DNA from: Bacteroidales bacterium
Lineage (GTDB): Bacteria > Bacteroidota > Bacteroidia > Bacteroidales > WCHB1-69
Direction of reading: 5' to 3'
Assembly: GCA_024400875.1 (NCBI GenBank)
Contig: JAKSMB010000001.1
Span: 62,001-126,000 of the forward strand
DNA: 64,000 nucleotides
Shown: one piece after another, positions 8,288-18,649 of the stretch
Position numbering within the stretch: the stretch's first letter is position 1
Layout of the letters: the number at the start of each line of letters is the position of its first letter
Notes under the pieces: generated by a model
The model's database searches: none
The model's input: only the letters and a program-made list of their open reading frames with translations
Told to the model about the DNA's origin: nothing
Program-made: the position numbers and the translations under genes

Positions 8288-11200
8288 TTATTTGGTCAAA
8301 TATACCTTGTAATTAGACATACCTTGTTCAGTTGACAATCTTACTACGTAGTTGCCGTTAGCAACATTCATAGAGATAACCTCTGTGGTGCTGTTTACAT
8401 TACCGCTGTAAACGAGTTTACCATAGATGTCAAAGATTTGAACATTGTTGATTTGAACGCCGTTGTTGTTTACGATGTAAACGTTGTTGTGTGAAGCGTA
8501 AACATTAACGTCAGCGTTGTGATCTTCGATACCAACACCAGGAACTACAGGTTCATCCACTGTACGGAATGAAACGGCATTTGACCAGTCGCTGTAGTTG
8601 TTAGCAGAGCAGAGAGCGCGAACTTTCCATACATAAGCCGTACCAGCATTCAACAATGACAAGTCATAGCTGTTAGCGTTGTTAACGGTTACGAGTGTGT
8701 AAGTAGCGTCATCTTGAGCCTTGTATTGGATTTCGAAGGAAGTAGCTGTTGGGTGATACCATACCAAAGTAGCACTGTTACGATCGATGTTGATGGTTTG
8801 CATGTTCGTAGGAACGTTGCAATCTTCCATTCTGAAGGTAGCGTTGATGGTGTGGTTTGCAGCTACATTGGTGAAGATGTAAGAAGAAACAGCACCAACA
8901 GTCATACCGTCAACAGTTACATTGTCGATTACGTAACCAGCAGCAGGAGTGATCGTGTACGTTTTGTTTGCACCATAGTTAACGGTTGAAGCACCAGCAG
9001 GAGTTACAGTACCGTGTGAACCAGCAGTAGCTGTGATGGTGAAGGTCTTCAAGGTCATTGTTGCAGACAAGGTTACATCGCCAGTAACAGCAGGCATAGT
9101 GTAAGTATAAACACCATTGTTGCTTGGAACATTGTTGATGTTAGCAACGCCAGTGATAGCAGTTACAGCATATCCTGTGTTCGGTGTAATCACGAAGGTA
9201 GGAGTTGCACCGTAAGCAACAGTCATTGTACCAGGAGTGATGGTACCGTTTGCAGGTTGGTTAACAGTAACGGTGTATTCGTTAGCAGCAAATTCAGCAT
9301 AGATGCTGTGGTTGCCATTAACGTTGGTGAAGTTGTAAGAAGTAACTGCGCCAACAGAAGCACCGTCAACGAAAACGTCAGCTACGTGGTAGCCCGTTGC
9401 AGGAGCGATGGTGTAAGCTTGGTTGCCACCAGCAATCATTGGGGTAACACCAGCAGGAGTAATCGTACCATTGTTACCAGCAGTAGCGGTAATCGTGTAA
9501 CGATATTGAGCGAATGTAGCTTCGATAGTGTGATTTGCAGTCAATGATGGGAAGGTGTAAGCGGTTGTAGCGCCAACAGATTCGCCGTCAACCATTACGT
9601 CAGCAACGCCGTAACCAGCAGCAGGGTTGATGCTGAAGGTTGGAGTAGTACCATAAGCATAGGTAGAAGTACCAGGAGTGATAGTACCATTTGTAGCAGC
9701 GTTAACAGTAATAGTGTATTGATAAGTTGCAAATGTTGCAGAGATGGTGTGAGCTTCAGTAATATTGTTGAAGTTAACCGTTGTAGTGGTCATATTGTCA
9801 GCTTGTGTGTAGTTGGTGGTTTCACCATCAACCGTTACAGAAGCGATGTAATAACCGAGGTCAGCAGTGATAGTATATGTAGCGTTTTCACCGTATGCAT
9901 AACCAGTTGCAGCAGCAGGAGTGATAGCACCATTGTTGCCAGCAGTAGCGGTGATGAAATAGGTGTTAGGTTCGAAGATTGCTACATAGTCGTAGCTGCT
10001 CAAAATGTTGGTGAGGGTTTCAGTGTAACCAACTTCTGGAGCGGCAACGTTTACAGCAACTTGGTTGCGTGTAAGGCTTGCGATGTGGTGACCAACAGCT
10101 GGAGTTGCTTCGAATACATATTCATGTTCTGGATCATATTCGAATGTTTCGCCAGCAGATACAGTACCATTGCCGTATGCAGTTGTAGTGATTGTGTAAA
10201 CATCCTTTTCGAATTCTACGGTGAAGTATTGTTCGCCATCGAGGTTTACGAAGTTCCAACCAGCGATTTCACCCTGAGCAACACCATTCAATGTTACGTT
10301 AGCAACGTGATAACCAGGAGCTGGAGTGAATACTACATCATAGTTTGAACCATAATCTACATAATGTGTGAAGTTTGCAGGATATGTTGTGTTACCATCT
10401 ACTGTGTAGATGTCAACAACACCGTTACCAGCAAGTACATTGTAATGAATACCTACGGTATCAATTCTGAAGATAGCGTTTACATATTTATTAGTATATA
10501 CATTAAATGTATAGTTATATGTATTGCCATTAGCAACTACGTCTTCGATAACATCAGTACCAGCAACATTTTCTACATTGCTGATCATGAGATGTGACAA
10601 ATGATAGTGTGCATCAGCAACTACCTTAATATTGTCGGATTGACCGTAAGCTACAACATCGTTGGTTGCAGGTACGAAGTGACCGTAAGGAGTAGCTGGG
10701 TTAACAGTCTTAACAACAATGTAAGAAGAAGGAGCAAATGTGATGTTTACGTTTGTATTAGCTGTTACTTCAGCCAATGTGTAGTTGTAAGCATTACCTT
10801 GGTTTTCATCTTCTTCAGCAACTTCTTCACCATTTACGGTGATGCTTGCTACGTGATAACCAGCGTCAGGAAGAACGGTGATGTTGAGATCATTGCCTTC
10901 TGCTACGTAAACGTTACCGTTTGGTGTAGCAGTACCATTGTTGCCAGTAGTGATATTTACATCGTACAATTTAGCAATGCTCAAGTTGTCGAAAGTAATA
11001 CCCATATTCGCCATTCTTGAAGCTGCTTCAATGATGATGTAGTAAACACCAGCTTGTTCGTTGTTGAAGTTGTAACGAGCGGTAGTAGCTTCAGCAGTGT
11101 GCGTGATGTTGCTGTGTTGACCAATCAATACCCAAGTGGTAGGATCTTCGATAACAGGAGCGATGTAAACGTTGAGATTTTCATTCAATACATCCAATGC

Positions 11201-14200
11201 ATTGTAATCGTAAGAAATTTGATAGAGACCAGCAGGGATGTTGATACATGGAGAGAGCATGCTAGAACCTGCATCCATAGTATCGTTGAATGTGTAAGTA
11301 GGTGTGCCATTGTTGATAATCCAATTAACATTGTTGTAGTTGCTTGAGATACAACCCCAACCATCACGGCCCATAACTACGTTAGAGAAATCTTCAAAGT
11401 AAGGAACATCCAGCGGAGTGATCAAGTGGATAGGACCAAGTGTCATAACATTGTTGTTTACGTTACCATCACCAGGATAGCTTACCACAACTTCAATGTT
11501 GTTCACTTCTTCTGTCAAAGCAGGAGCTTGTGCAAAGGTATAGGTGTAGGTTTCACCCATAGCAATTGGAGTAGCTGGAGTAACCGTTTCGGTTACGGCA
11601 GCACCACCGTTTACGCTATAACTTGCAGTGAAACTGCTGATAGAACCTGAACTGTTGCGGTTGTTAACGGTGATTTTAACACGAGCATTGCTAAGGTCAC
11701 AAGCATCATAGATAGGTTCAACATCAACGAGTTCGATATCTTTGTTGAATACAACTTGTTCAACGGTGATATCATCAACGTAAATGTTAACGTATGCATA
11801 GTTGGATGTTGTGTTGGATTCTGTATAATCTTTTAATGCTCTAAAGGCGATACGACCAGGAGCACCAGTGTAGTTAGCAAATGAAACGGTCATTTGTTGA
11901 TATACATCATTTGCAGGAATCATATGTTGTTGTACTGGAACGAAAGAACCTTCTGGATCAGATGGATCTGTTACAACACCAACATCGAAGAAACCAGAGT
12001 ATGTAGCAGATGTAGAACTACGACGAGCATAGAATGTCATACCCATAACATCGAGGTCGCCTTCAATTTCAGGAAGCATAGCGATAGCAGTACCGTATGA
12101 AGCTGAAGTTGAAGTAGTTTGATAGTTGTACAATCTCAAGGTGTTTACACCACTGCGAGCATACGTTGAAGATGCGTAAACGCTGTTACCATAAGAGGTA
12201 GAAGTACCACTGAAGTAGCTTGACCAACAAGCAGGGAATACAGATGTAGAAATAGTAGTTGTAGAAACAACACCGTCGAAGTTTTCTGTATATGGCAATG
12301 AAGCAGGACCACATTCGGTTTGGAATGCATAAGCATTGCTCCATGTGCTTTGGTCGGTTTCAGAACAGATAGCACGAGCGTAAACCAGATAATTGGATGA
12401 GTGTTGCAAACCTGTTACAACAGCAACGTTGTTAGCACCAACAGCAACAGGAGTAGCCGTTGCAGGATCGGTACCAGCAGGAACACAAACAACTTCGTAA
12501 GATGTTGCATTGCTAATTGGACTAACCGTTACATTAGCTGTAGTTTGAGTAGCCGTAACACCAGCAACAGCAGGTCTTGGACAAGTTGGAATTTCTTCAA
12601 CATAGATGTTGTCAATTGTACAGCACCAGTAAGAAGAAGAATATGACCACAAGAAGGCGATTCTTGCACCTGCAGGAATGTTGTGACCTGTCAGCGTCAT
12701 TTCATAATCAGTACCTGTAGTGTAGTTGGTTGGGTTAGCCAATTGTACGAATGTGCTTGCATCTGTAGGATTGGTTAAATAACCAACATAAAGTTTACCT
12801 GAAGAAGCACTTTCCATTCTATATTTGAATGACATTTGAGCATTGTTCAAGTTGCCATTGAATGGAGGAAGGATAGCGTAAGCGTTGCTACCATAAGAAG
12901 CAGAACCAGCTGTGAATACCAAACATTTTGAACCAGTTGCATTGAAAGATGAACCAGAGTAAACGTGTGGTCTGTAACCTTGGTTTGTACCGTTGAAGAT
13001 CATATCCCAGCAGTCAGGCATCATGCTGAATGAAGAATAGGATGTGTTTGCAGTATAGCTTTCGAAATCTTCATAATATGGAAGGTCTTGTGCACATTCA
13101 GATGGTGTTGGATCATCTGGTTCATCACTACCACCACCAACTTGGCAACCATTTTGAGTGAAGAATGTACCCGATTGTGCACCAGCACCTGAATAAACGG
13201 TTTCACCATCTTTTACTACACTATAGGAACATTCGCCATCGTAAGAACCATTGTGCCATGCCAATGAAAATGCTTGGTTGTCACAAATGGCTACAGTAGC
13301 TGTGTTAGAAGATGTACCTACGGTATAGTTGCCAACGAGTTCGCCGTCAACCAATACATCGAGAGAAGCACCATTCCAACCATCACCATAGCTATCAACC
13401 ATGTTAATGGTGAATGTACATTTGTCAGCATCATCACAAGCAACAGTAGTGAAGGTGTAAGCACTGCTCCATTCGCTATAGTCGTTGTTGCCACATTTAG
13501 CGCGTACATAAACGTCGTAAGTAGTGTTAGCAACAAGGCCTGTCAAGGTGAATTCCGTTGCATTGGCATTAACGATAGTGCCTGTGCCTTGTGTAAAACC
13601 AGCAACACCGTATTCTACTTGCCAAGCATGTTCTTCATTACCTGCATTCCAAGTAAGATCAGCTGTTGTTGTGGTTACGTTTGCAGAAGCAACACTTGTA
13701 GGAGTAACACATTCTGAAATCAAAGTAACATTGATGTCGTCGATACCGAGATAATAGTTTTGAGCTGTACCGTTTTCATATTTGAATGCGATGTAACGAC
13801 CATTCAGACCCAAAATGTTTTCAGAAACCTGAGTCAAGGTTGTAACTCTGTCAAGAGTACGAATAGCGGTAAAGGTAGAAGCATCCGTAGGATCTGTCAT
13901 TGTACCCAAAACCAAAGTACCGTTAGAAGCACTTGTACCTTCATTTCTATAATAGAAGGAAACGGTTACGTTGTTAGCATTAAACAATGGCATAACAGCA
14001 TAAAGAGGTTCTGCATTGCTGGATCTGAGATACAAAGACTTGCTACCAGAATGAACATAAGAAGTGGAGTTATTAATGTATGCCATTGGGTAAACACTGC
14101 TATTGTATGCGTGATTGTTGATCATAGTCCAACAACCCGGAACGCTGTTCAGCTCGCTGGTTTCGAAACCTTCTTCGTAAGGAATTTCGTATGCAGCACA

Positions 14201-17200
14201 ACCGGATGTGAACTGATAAGCAACCCAATCACTGGATTCGGTTTCAGAGCAGTTTGCCTTAACGCGAACGTCGTAAGCGGACATATTGTCAAGGTTTGAA
14301 AGCGTAACGATAGGTTCATTTGCCACATCGATGGTGTTCCAAGCGGTTTCGCCAGCCAACTTGTATTCGAAAGTCCAAGCGGTTTCGTTGTTGTTAGCGG
14401 TCCAATAAACCATAGTGTTATTGGCGTTGTTGCGGCTTGCTATGTTAGAAGGAACAACACAGTTAGCAATAGTAGTGAAATTAGCTACTGCCAAGTTGCT
14501 TTGGTTGTTGTCGCCACAAACAGCCTTAACGCGAACCATATAATCAGCGTTAGGAGTGAGGTTTGTCAAAGTATAGTTGGTTGCCGTTGCATCAGCCATG
14601 TTCCAAGCAGTTTCTTCAGCAGTCTTGTATTCAACAACCCATGCATTTTCGTCAGCACCTGCAGTCCAAGCAACATCAGCAGTTGTGGTCGTTACGTTAG
14701 ATACGACAACATCTGTAGGAGCAGGACATTGAATAGCATCGCCACAAACAGAAGCATCCATGTGCAATTTGATGTTTGCAAGATAGCTACCAAGTGTACC
14801 TGTGTTGCTACCCGGATGGTATGCATATTCTGTGCTACCGTCATTTTGTCTGTACAAACATCTGTTTGTTTTGTCGGTATAAGCATATTTCAGAGTAGAG
14901 CTATAAGAACCAGCTTTCTTTGCTACTACAACAACCAAATTATCTGTACCATTGTAATAGAAAGGAGTTTGCAAGTTATAGTTTTCCCAACCTGTAGAAG
15001 CACCTACTGTAGGAGCATCAGCTGAATAAACCAAAGTAAGTTCACTTTCTGGAACCCAGTCAGAAGTACTGGTGTGTGCACTATGTGTTGTAGTACCCAT
15101 ATAGATCTTCACATCGGTGAAGGTCATAGAAGCGGCGTTTACACAGTTCCAAGCGATAGCATAAATATTACCAGCTGAACCTACTTCGTCAGCAGTATAA
15201 ATACATTGATTCCAAGAATTCTTGTAGTAGTTGTTAAACGGAGAAAAATAAGAGCTTGATGAACCCGTACCAACGATTTGGTCAGCAACAGAAGTTACTA
15301 AGCTTTGACATTCAACAGCGAAAGTACCATAAATCCATGGGCTTTGGTTGTCGCCGCAATTCGCTCTCACGCGCATGTCGTAAACGCTATTGCCTTGCAA
15401 GTCGTTCAAGATAACAGATGCTGTAGTTGTGTTGATTGTGTACCATTCTTGGTTGTCGGCCAACTTGTATTCGAAAATCCAAGCAGTTTGACCAGCACCT
15501 GGAGTCCAAGCAACGTTAGCAGTTGTACCCGAAACCGTAGCATTCAAAGCGGTAGGTTGAGCGCAAGGAGCAGCCAAGATTGTTACATTATCGATAGCAG
15601 CAGGGAATTGGTTAGCGGTAGCACCATCGTTTACCCAAGTGAAGGTAAGTGTGCATGTACCTGCAAATGCAGGAGCAACGTCGTAGGTAGTAGCACTCCA
15701 GTCGTTAGAACCGCTCAACTTAGCGAGTTCAAGGGTGTTGTCACCATTGGTGAGTTCAACTTTCAAATAATCCTTGTTTGCTTCGCCATTAACTCTGTAG
15801 TCAAAGGAAATAGTAGCGCCAGCAGCAGGAATGTTTACATCAACAGAAGCCGTTGCAGTAGAAGCAACATTTTCGTATTTGTTGGTTGAACCATTGTTAG
15901 AGATGAACAATTTAGCATTGTCGAAACCTTGAGCTTGACCAATGTACCATTTGTTGGTAGCTGTACCATTGTTCAATGTCCAAGAGTTGGTTCTTCCGTC
16001 AAAGTTTTCAGTATAAGGAAGATTAACAACTGCAGGGATCAAATCGTAGTTGTCGCGAGGGAAGAGTTGAATATTGGTGTTGTATTTGCTTGCAAAACCA
16101 ATAACATCAGCTACGTCGCCTGCGTTGCGTGTAGAGTTAACTGTGTTGAAACGGTTGTAGATAGCCATATCATCATCACCAGCTTGATAGAAAGCGGTGT
16201 TGCTGGTAAAGGTTGCACCAACGATCTTCACCAACTTAGATTCAAGCGTACCATAGTTTTCAATCAAGTTAGCAGCTGTTACTACTGTAGGAACGATAGC
16301 TCCATTGTTTGCGGTTGCAGCAGCCGTATTGCGGGTAGGAACCATTTCTGTCAAACCATTGTACACGGTAATTGTACCATAGATACCACCAGAGATAACA
16401 TCACCTTCAGTGTAGGTTGTTGAGATATTAGGTGTAGCATAGTCATAAATCAAAAGACCGCCAGTAGCGTCTTGTACGAACATATAGCGACCGTTACGGA
16501 AAACGTAGGTCACATCACCTGTAATTTTATAAACTACATTAGATTGAGCAGTAGCTTTGAAAGCAGCAATGTTTGCTACTTCAACAGGGAAAGCGTAAGT
16601 AGCAGTAGCTACAGAGCTCATATTTTCGCCATTAACAGCGATAGCATTGATGGTAGTCGTTGCATTTACAGCGATAGGTTCTGTATAAAGTGCAGAAGCT
16701 GTTGTAGGAGTTGTACCATCTGTTGTGTAATAAATAGCTGCACCATTGGTTCTGGTAGCCAATGATACGGTGAAAGCATCATAGTAGCTGCCTGCAGCAA
16801 CAGAGAATGTAGGCGTTGCAACAGCTGGACCAGCACCTTGAGTGTAGGTAACCTTAATTTGCGTAATTCTCAATTGACTTGTACCCGTTGCTGCATTGAT
16901 AAATTGCAAAGAGGTTACAGCATCAATACCTGAGATAGTGTAAACGTTGCTGGTAGCAGAAACTGTTGCCGTAGCACCTTCATCAACAATGTAGTTGATA
17001 ACTGGAGCGTAACTGGATGTAGCGGTAATTTCCAAGCCGGTAATTGTATAACCAGCTTCTGGAATCAAGGTCATGGAGTTACCATTACCATTACCACCGT
17101 AGAAACGAGCAGCCGTTCCACTTGTGTAATACTTCGGCGTACCTGATGCCGAATTTTGAGCAGTAGTGTAGCTGATCACGTCGTTGATCGAACCACTACC

Positions 17201-17353
17201 GAGGTCCTGTGCATTGGTAAAGCCACCTTGCGAAAATACGTAAGTGACCTCATCCGCAAACACATTTCCGACTGCCAATACTGTTACTAACAGCATGGCC
17301 ACAAAACCTTTTACCCCTTGGGTAAACGATTTTAGAAAGTCAAATTTTCTCAT
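8288..17353 (-). CDS. Giant secreted multidomain protein (jelly-roll, FN3, InlB-like repeats, T9SS tail)
   Basis: 3021 residues. Domains in order: signal peptide 1-33 (ends VFA); N-terminal beta region; chitobiase-type (CHB_HEX_C-like) domain 178-253 (AAIYYTTDGTTPT); an OB-like DUF5689-type domain about 257-440; choice-of-anchor-J jelly-roll domains at about 445-593, 1056-1214, 1424-1589, 1686-1868 and 1981-2128 (motifs such as LPYTENFDG and IDNVTI); fibronectin III-like domains at about 597-683, 877-965, 966-1052, 1216-1304, 1591-1682 and 2845-2933; a domain with SYGDGWNGASLDV at 1312-1403; a CARDB-like domain 1870-1975; nine divergent InlB B-type repeats 2130-2842; and a T9SS type A sorting domain 2950-3021 (IFDIYGKLVYSG...GNYVVRLS). 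No enzymatic domain is recognised, so it is likely a surface adhesin or scaffold. It is a single-gene unit with a promoter at 17454-17461 and a terminator at 8230-8261. Confidence 0.92.
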   Translation of the reverse strand: MRKFDFLKSFTQGVKGFVAMLLVTVLAVGNVFADEVTYVFSQGGFTNAQDLGSGSINDVISYTTAQNSASGTPKYYTSGTAARFYGGNGNGNSMTLIPEAGYTITGLEITATSSYAPVINYIVDEGATATVSATSNVYTISGIDAVTSLQFINAATGTSQLRITQIKVTYTQGAGPAVATPTFSVAAGSYYDAFTVSLATRTNGAAIYYTTDGTTPTTASALYTEPIAVNATTTINAIAVNGENMSSVATATYAFPVEVANIAAFKATAQSNVVYKITGDVTYVFRNGRYMFVQDATGGLLIYDYATPNISTTYTEGDVISGGIYGTITVYNGLTEMVPTRNTAAATANNGAIVPTVVTAANLIENYGTLESKLVKIVGATFTSNTAFYQAGDDDMAIYNRFNTVNSTRNAGDVADVIGFASKYNTNIQLFPRDNYDLIPAVVNLPYTENFDGRTNSWTLNNGTATNKWYIGQAQGFDNAKLFISNNGSTNKYENVASTATASVDVNIPAAGATISFDYRVNGEANKDYLKVELTNGDNTLELAKLSGSNDWSATTYDVAPAFAGTCTLTFTWVNDGATANQFPAAIDNVTILAAPCAQPTALNATVSGTTANVAWTPGAGQTAWIFEYKLADNQEWYTINTTTASVILNDLQGNSVYDMRVRANCGDNQSPWIYGTFAVECQSLVTSVADQIVGTGSSSSYFSPFNNYYKNSWNQCIYTADEVGSAGNIYAIAWNCVNAASMTFTDVKIYMGTTTHSAHTSTSDWVPESELTLVYSADAPTVGASTGWENYNLQTPFYYNGTDNLVVVVAKKAGSYSSTLKYAYTDKTNRCLYRQNDGSTEYAYHPGSNTGTLGSYLANIKLHMDASVCGDAIQCPAPTDVVVSNVTTTTADVAWTAGADENAWVVEYKTAEETAWNMADATATNYTLTNLTPNADYMVRVKAVCGDNNQSNLAVANFTTIANCVVPSNIASRNNANNTMVYWTANNNETAWTFEYKLAGETAWNTIDVANEPIVTLSNLDNMSAYDVRVKANCSETESSDWVAYQFTSGCAAYEIPYEEGFETSELNSVPGCWTMINNHAYNSSVYPMAYINNSTSYVHSGSKSLYLRSSNAEPLYAVMPLFNANNVTVSFYYRNEGTSASNGTLVLGTMTDPTDASTFTAIRTLDRVTTLTQVSENILGLNGRYIAFKYENGTAQNYYLGIDDINVTLISECVTPTSVASANVTTTTADLTWNAGNEEHAWQVEYGVAGFTQGTGTIVNANATEFTLTGLVANTTYDVYVRAKCGNNDYSEWSSAYTFTTVACDDADKCTFTINMVDSYGDGWNGASLDVLVDGELVGNYTVGTSSNTATVAICDNQAFSLAWHNGSYDGECSYSVVKDGETVYSGAGAQSGTFFTQNGCQVGGGSDEPDDPTPSECAQDLPYYEDFESYTANTSYSSFSMMPDCWDMIFNGTNQGYRPHVYSGSSFNATGSKCLVFTAGSASYGSNAYAILPPFNGNLNNAQMSFKYRMESASSGKLYVGYLTNPTDASTFVQLANPTNYTTGTDYEMTLTGHNIPAGARIAFLWSYSSSYWCCTIDNIYVEEIPTCPRPAVAGVTATQTTANVTVSPISNATSYEVVCVPAGTDPATATPVAVGANNVAVVTGLQHSSNYLVYARAICSETDQSTWSNAYAFQTECGPASLPYTENFDGVVSTTTISTSVFPACWSSYFSGTSTSYGNSVYASSTYARSGVNTLRLYNYQTTSTSASYGTAIAMLPEIEGDLDVMGMTFYARRSSTSATYSGFFDVGVVTDPSDPEGSFVPVQQHMIPANDVYQQMTVSFANYTGAPGRIAFRALKDYTESNTTSNYAYVNIYVDDITVEQVVFNKDIELVDVEPIYDACDLSNARVKITVNNRNSSGSISSFTASYSVNGGAAVTETVTPATPIAMGETYTYTFAQAPALTEEVNNIEVVVSYPGDGNVNNNVMTLGPIHLITPLDVPYFEDFSNVVMGRDGWGCISSNYNNVNWIINNGTPTYTFNDTMDAGSSMLSPCINIPAGLYQISYDYNALDVLNENLNVYIAPVIEDPTTWVLIGQHSNITHTAEATTARYNFNNEQAGVYYIIIEAASRMANMGITFDNLSIAKLYDVNITTGNNGTATPNGNVYVAEGNDLNITVLPDAGYHVASITVNGEEVAEEDENQGNAYNYTLAEVTANTNVNITFAPSSYIVVKTVNPATPYGHFVPATNDVVAYGQSDNIKVVADAHYHLSHLMISNVENVAGTDVIEDVVANGNTYNYTFNVYTNKYVNAIFRIDTVGIHYNVLAGNGVVDIYTVDGNTTYPANFTHYVDYGSNYDVVFTPAPGYHVANVTLNGVAQGEIAGWNFVNLDGEQYFTVEFEKDVYTITTTAYGNGTVSAGETFEYDPEHEYVFEATPAVGHHIASLTRNQVAVNVAAPEVGYTETLTNILSSYDYVAIFEPNTYFITATAGNNGAITPAAATGYAYGENATYTITADLGYYIASVTVDGETTNYTQADNMTTTTVNFNNITEAHTISATFATYQYTITVNAATNGTITPGTSTYAYGTTPTFSINPAAGYGVADVMVDGESVGATTAYTFPSLTANHTIEATFAQYRYTITATAGNNGTITPAGVTPMIAGGNQAYTIAPATGYHVADVFVDGASVGAVTSYNFTNVNGNHSIYAEFAANEYTVTVNQPANGTITPGTMTVAYGATPTFVITPNTGYAVTAITGVANINNVPSNNGVYTYTMPAVTGDVTLSATMTLKTFTITATAGSHGTVTPAGASTVNYGANKTYTITPAAGYVIDNVTVDGMTVGAVSSYIFTNVAANHTINATFRMEDCNVPTNMQTINIDRNSATLVWYHPTATSFEIQYKAQDDATYTLVTVNNANSYDLSLLNAGTAYVWKVRALCSANNYSDWSNAVSFRTVDEPVVPGVGIEDHNADVNVYASHNNVYIVNNNGVQINNVQIFDIYGKLVYSGNVNSTTEVISMNVANGNYVVRLSTEQGMSNYKVYLTK
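8828..10966 (-). repeat. Nine tandem InlB B-like repeat units (coding)
   Basis: Residues 2130-2842 of the giant protein form nine consecutive units of 73-89 residues, each with the pattern TxxxGNNGTITP...AYGxxxTxxITPxxGYxVxxVxVDG...NHTIxATF. The last five units (73-80 residues) are the most alike; the first four (79-89 residues) are more diverged, which suggests expansion toward the C-terminal side. Confidence 0.85.
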
Positions 17354-17453
17354 GTGATTTGAATTTAGTTAATAATTTAGTTGTTATTTAATTGATAATC
17401 ATTTTGTTACAATATTACTCTTCACCTATTTTACAGCAATAAAAATAAACGGG

Positions 17454-17461
17454 CAAATGTA
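17454..17461 (-). promoter_or_regulatory. Promoter -7 element of the giant gene
   Basis: Minus-strand TACATTTG (TAnnTTTG), 100 bases upstream of the ATG at 17353. It faces the gldB promoter at 17498-17505, so upstream control regions overlap. No clear -33 box. Confidence 0.5.
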
Positions 17462-17497
17462 CAAAAAATATTAAAGAATATTATTTATAATTTTACG

Positions 17498-17505
17498 TAC
17501 TTTTG
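17498..17505 (+). promoter_or_regulatory. Promoter -7 element of the gldB-like gene
   Basis: TACTTTTG (TAnnTTTG) 22 bases upstream of the ATG at 17528; no clear -33 box. Confidence 0.55.
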
Positions 17506-17527
17506 CCACCTCATTAATCTGTGTCTT

Positions 17528-18553
17528 ATGAAGAGAATATTCCCATTATTACTGGTGATTGCAGTCCTTTGTATCGGCTGCAACGGCTGCCACAAAACAA
17601 AAAAGGTGGCCGCTCCTAAACTTACCAAAGAACAAAAAGAGAAAATCAAAGATGTAGATGTCGTATTTCATCGCTACGAAAAGGATCTTTTTTCTCTCAA
17701 CCTCAACCAATTATCGAAAGGCGTGGAATCCCTATACGGCAAATACCCCGAAAACCTCATCGCTAAAGACAGTTGGAAGAATCCGGAGATGATACAGTCG
17801 CTCAAAGGCTACCTCTCCGATCCTACTATGAAAGCCATTTTCAAAGAGGTTGATAGCCAATATGATGATATGAGCGATGTTCAGAAATCACTGAATGAAG
17901 CTTTTAAGATCTATCTTTCCCATTTCCCCGACGCTTCTGTTCCAAAGCTCTATACCTTGATTTCGGGCATGAACTTCGAAATTCCTTCCGTGTTCGGCTA
18001 TGGTAACGACCTCTTCGTTTGCATCGATATGTACCTCGGAAAGGATTTCAAATACTATAGTCTCGCTGGTATGCCCAAATTCATTGCCGAAAAATGCGAC
18101 CGCAAGTTCCTGGCCCTCGACTGCTTTTCCAAAGGAATGGTATACAAACATCTACCCGATAAAACACCCATTACTTCTCTCGACTATATGATTGAAGAAG
18201 GCAAGAAACTTTTCTTCACTCAAGTGATGTTCCCCAATGTGAAACCTCAAGATATCATTGGCTACGCCGATCAAAAATACGATTGGGCTACCCAATATGA
18301 AAAACAAGTGTGGCAACACTTCATCGAAAAAAATATGCTGTACTCTAAAGATGAGGAAATCATTCGCCGACTGATAGATAAAACTCCTTTCACCAGCAAT
18401 TTCGGTAACAACTCTCCCGGTCGCCTCGGCGCCTTTATCGGTTGGCATATTGTTAACAGCTATATGCAAGAACATCCGGAAACTACTCTCCAACAACTCT
18501 TCGAAATGACCGACTCACAAAAACTGTTGACCGAATCTTTGTATAAACCGTGA
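17528..18553 (+). CDS. gldB: GldB-family lipoprotein
   Basis: 341-residue lipoprotein: signal sequence MKRIFPLLLVIAVLCIGC with a lipobox cysteine at 18, then a helical domain of the gliding-motility lipoprotein GldB family. Supporting segments are VVFHRYEKDLFSLN, FVCIDMYLGKDFKYY, LDYMIEEGKKLFF and the C-terminal GNNSPGRLGAFIGWHIVNSYM, which matches the family's PGRxGxxIGWxIVxxYM block. GldB is required for gliding and T9SS-linked processes in Flavobacterium; non-gliding Bacteroidales also keep homologues. It lies divergent from the giant T9SS cargo gene. The family call is from recognised motifs, and its role in this organism is inferred. Confidence 0.8.
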   Translation: MKRIFPLLLVIAVLCIGCNGCHKTKKVAAPKLTKEQKEKIKDVDVVFHRYEKDLFSLNLNQLSKGVESLYGKYPENLIAKDSWKNPEMIQSLKGYLSDPTMKAIFKEVDSQYDDMSDVQKSLNEAFKIYLSHFPDASVPKLYTLISGMNFEIPSVFGYGNDLFVCIDMYLGKDFKYYSLAGMPKFIAEKCDRKFLALDCFSKGMVYKHLPDKTPITSLDYMIEEGKKLFFTQVMFPNVKPQDIIGYADQKYDWATQYEKQVWQHFIEKNMLYSKDEEIIRRLIDKTPFTSNFGNNSPGRLGAFIGWHIVNSYMQEHPETTLQQLFEMTDSQKLLTESLYKP

Positions 18554-18618
18554 GAATAATATTGATTTAAAAAATAAATTATTTTTAACTATTTATTTAA
18601 TTTTTGAAAATAATTTTA

Positions 18619-18626
18619 TATATTTG
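18619..18626 (+). promoter_or_regulatory. Promoter -7 element of ssb
   Basis: TATATTTG (TAnnTTTG), 23 bases before the ssb ATG at 18650. Confidence 0.6.
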
Positions 18627-18649
18627 CAGCGTATTTAAAACTTATAACT

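Noticed and set aside
8828..10966. Possible CRISPR array or DNA satellite
   Set aside because: The repeats are in-frame protein domain repeats of 73-89 codons with degenerate DNA identity, not short identical repeats with unique spacers. No CRISPR array was seen anywhere in the window.
8288..17353. Long plus-strand frames inside the giant gene (for example 9719-10348 and 13274-13717)
   Set aside because: They are shadows of a repetitive, Thr/Asn/Val-rich coding region on the other strand, with implausible Ser/Val/Cys-rich translations and no motifs.
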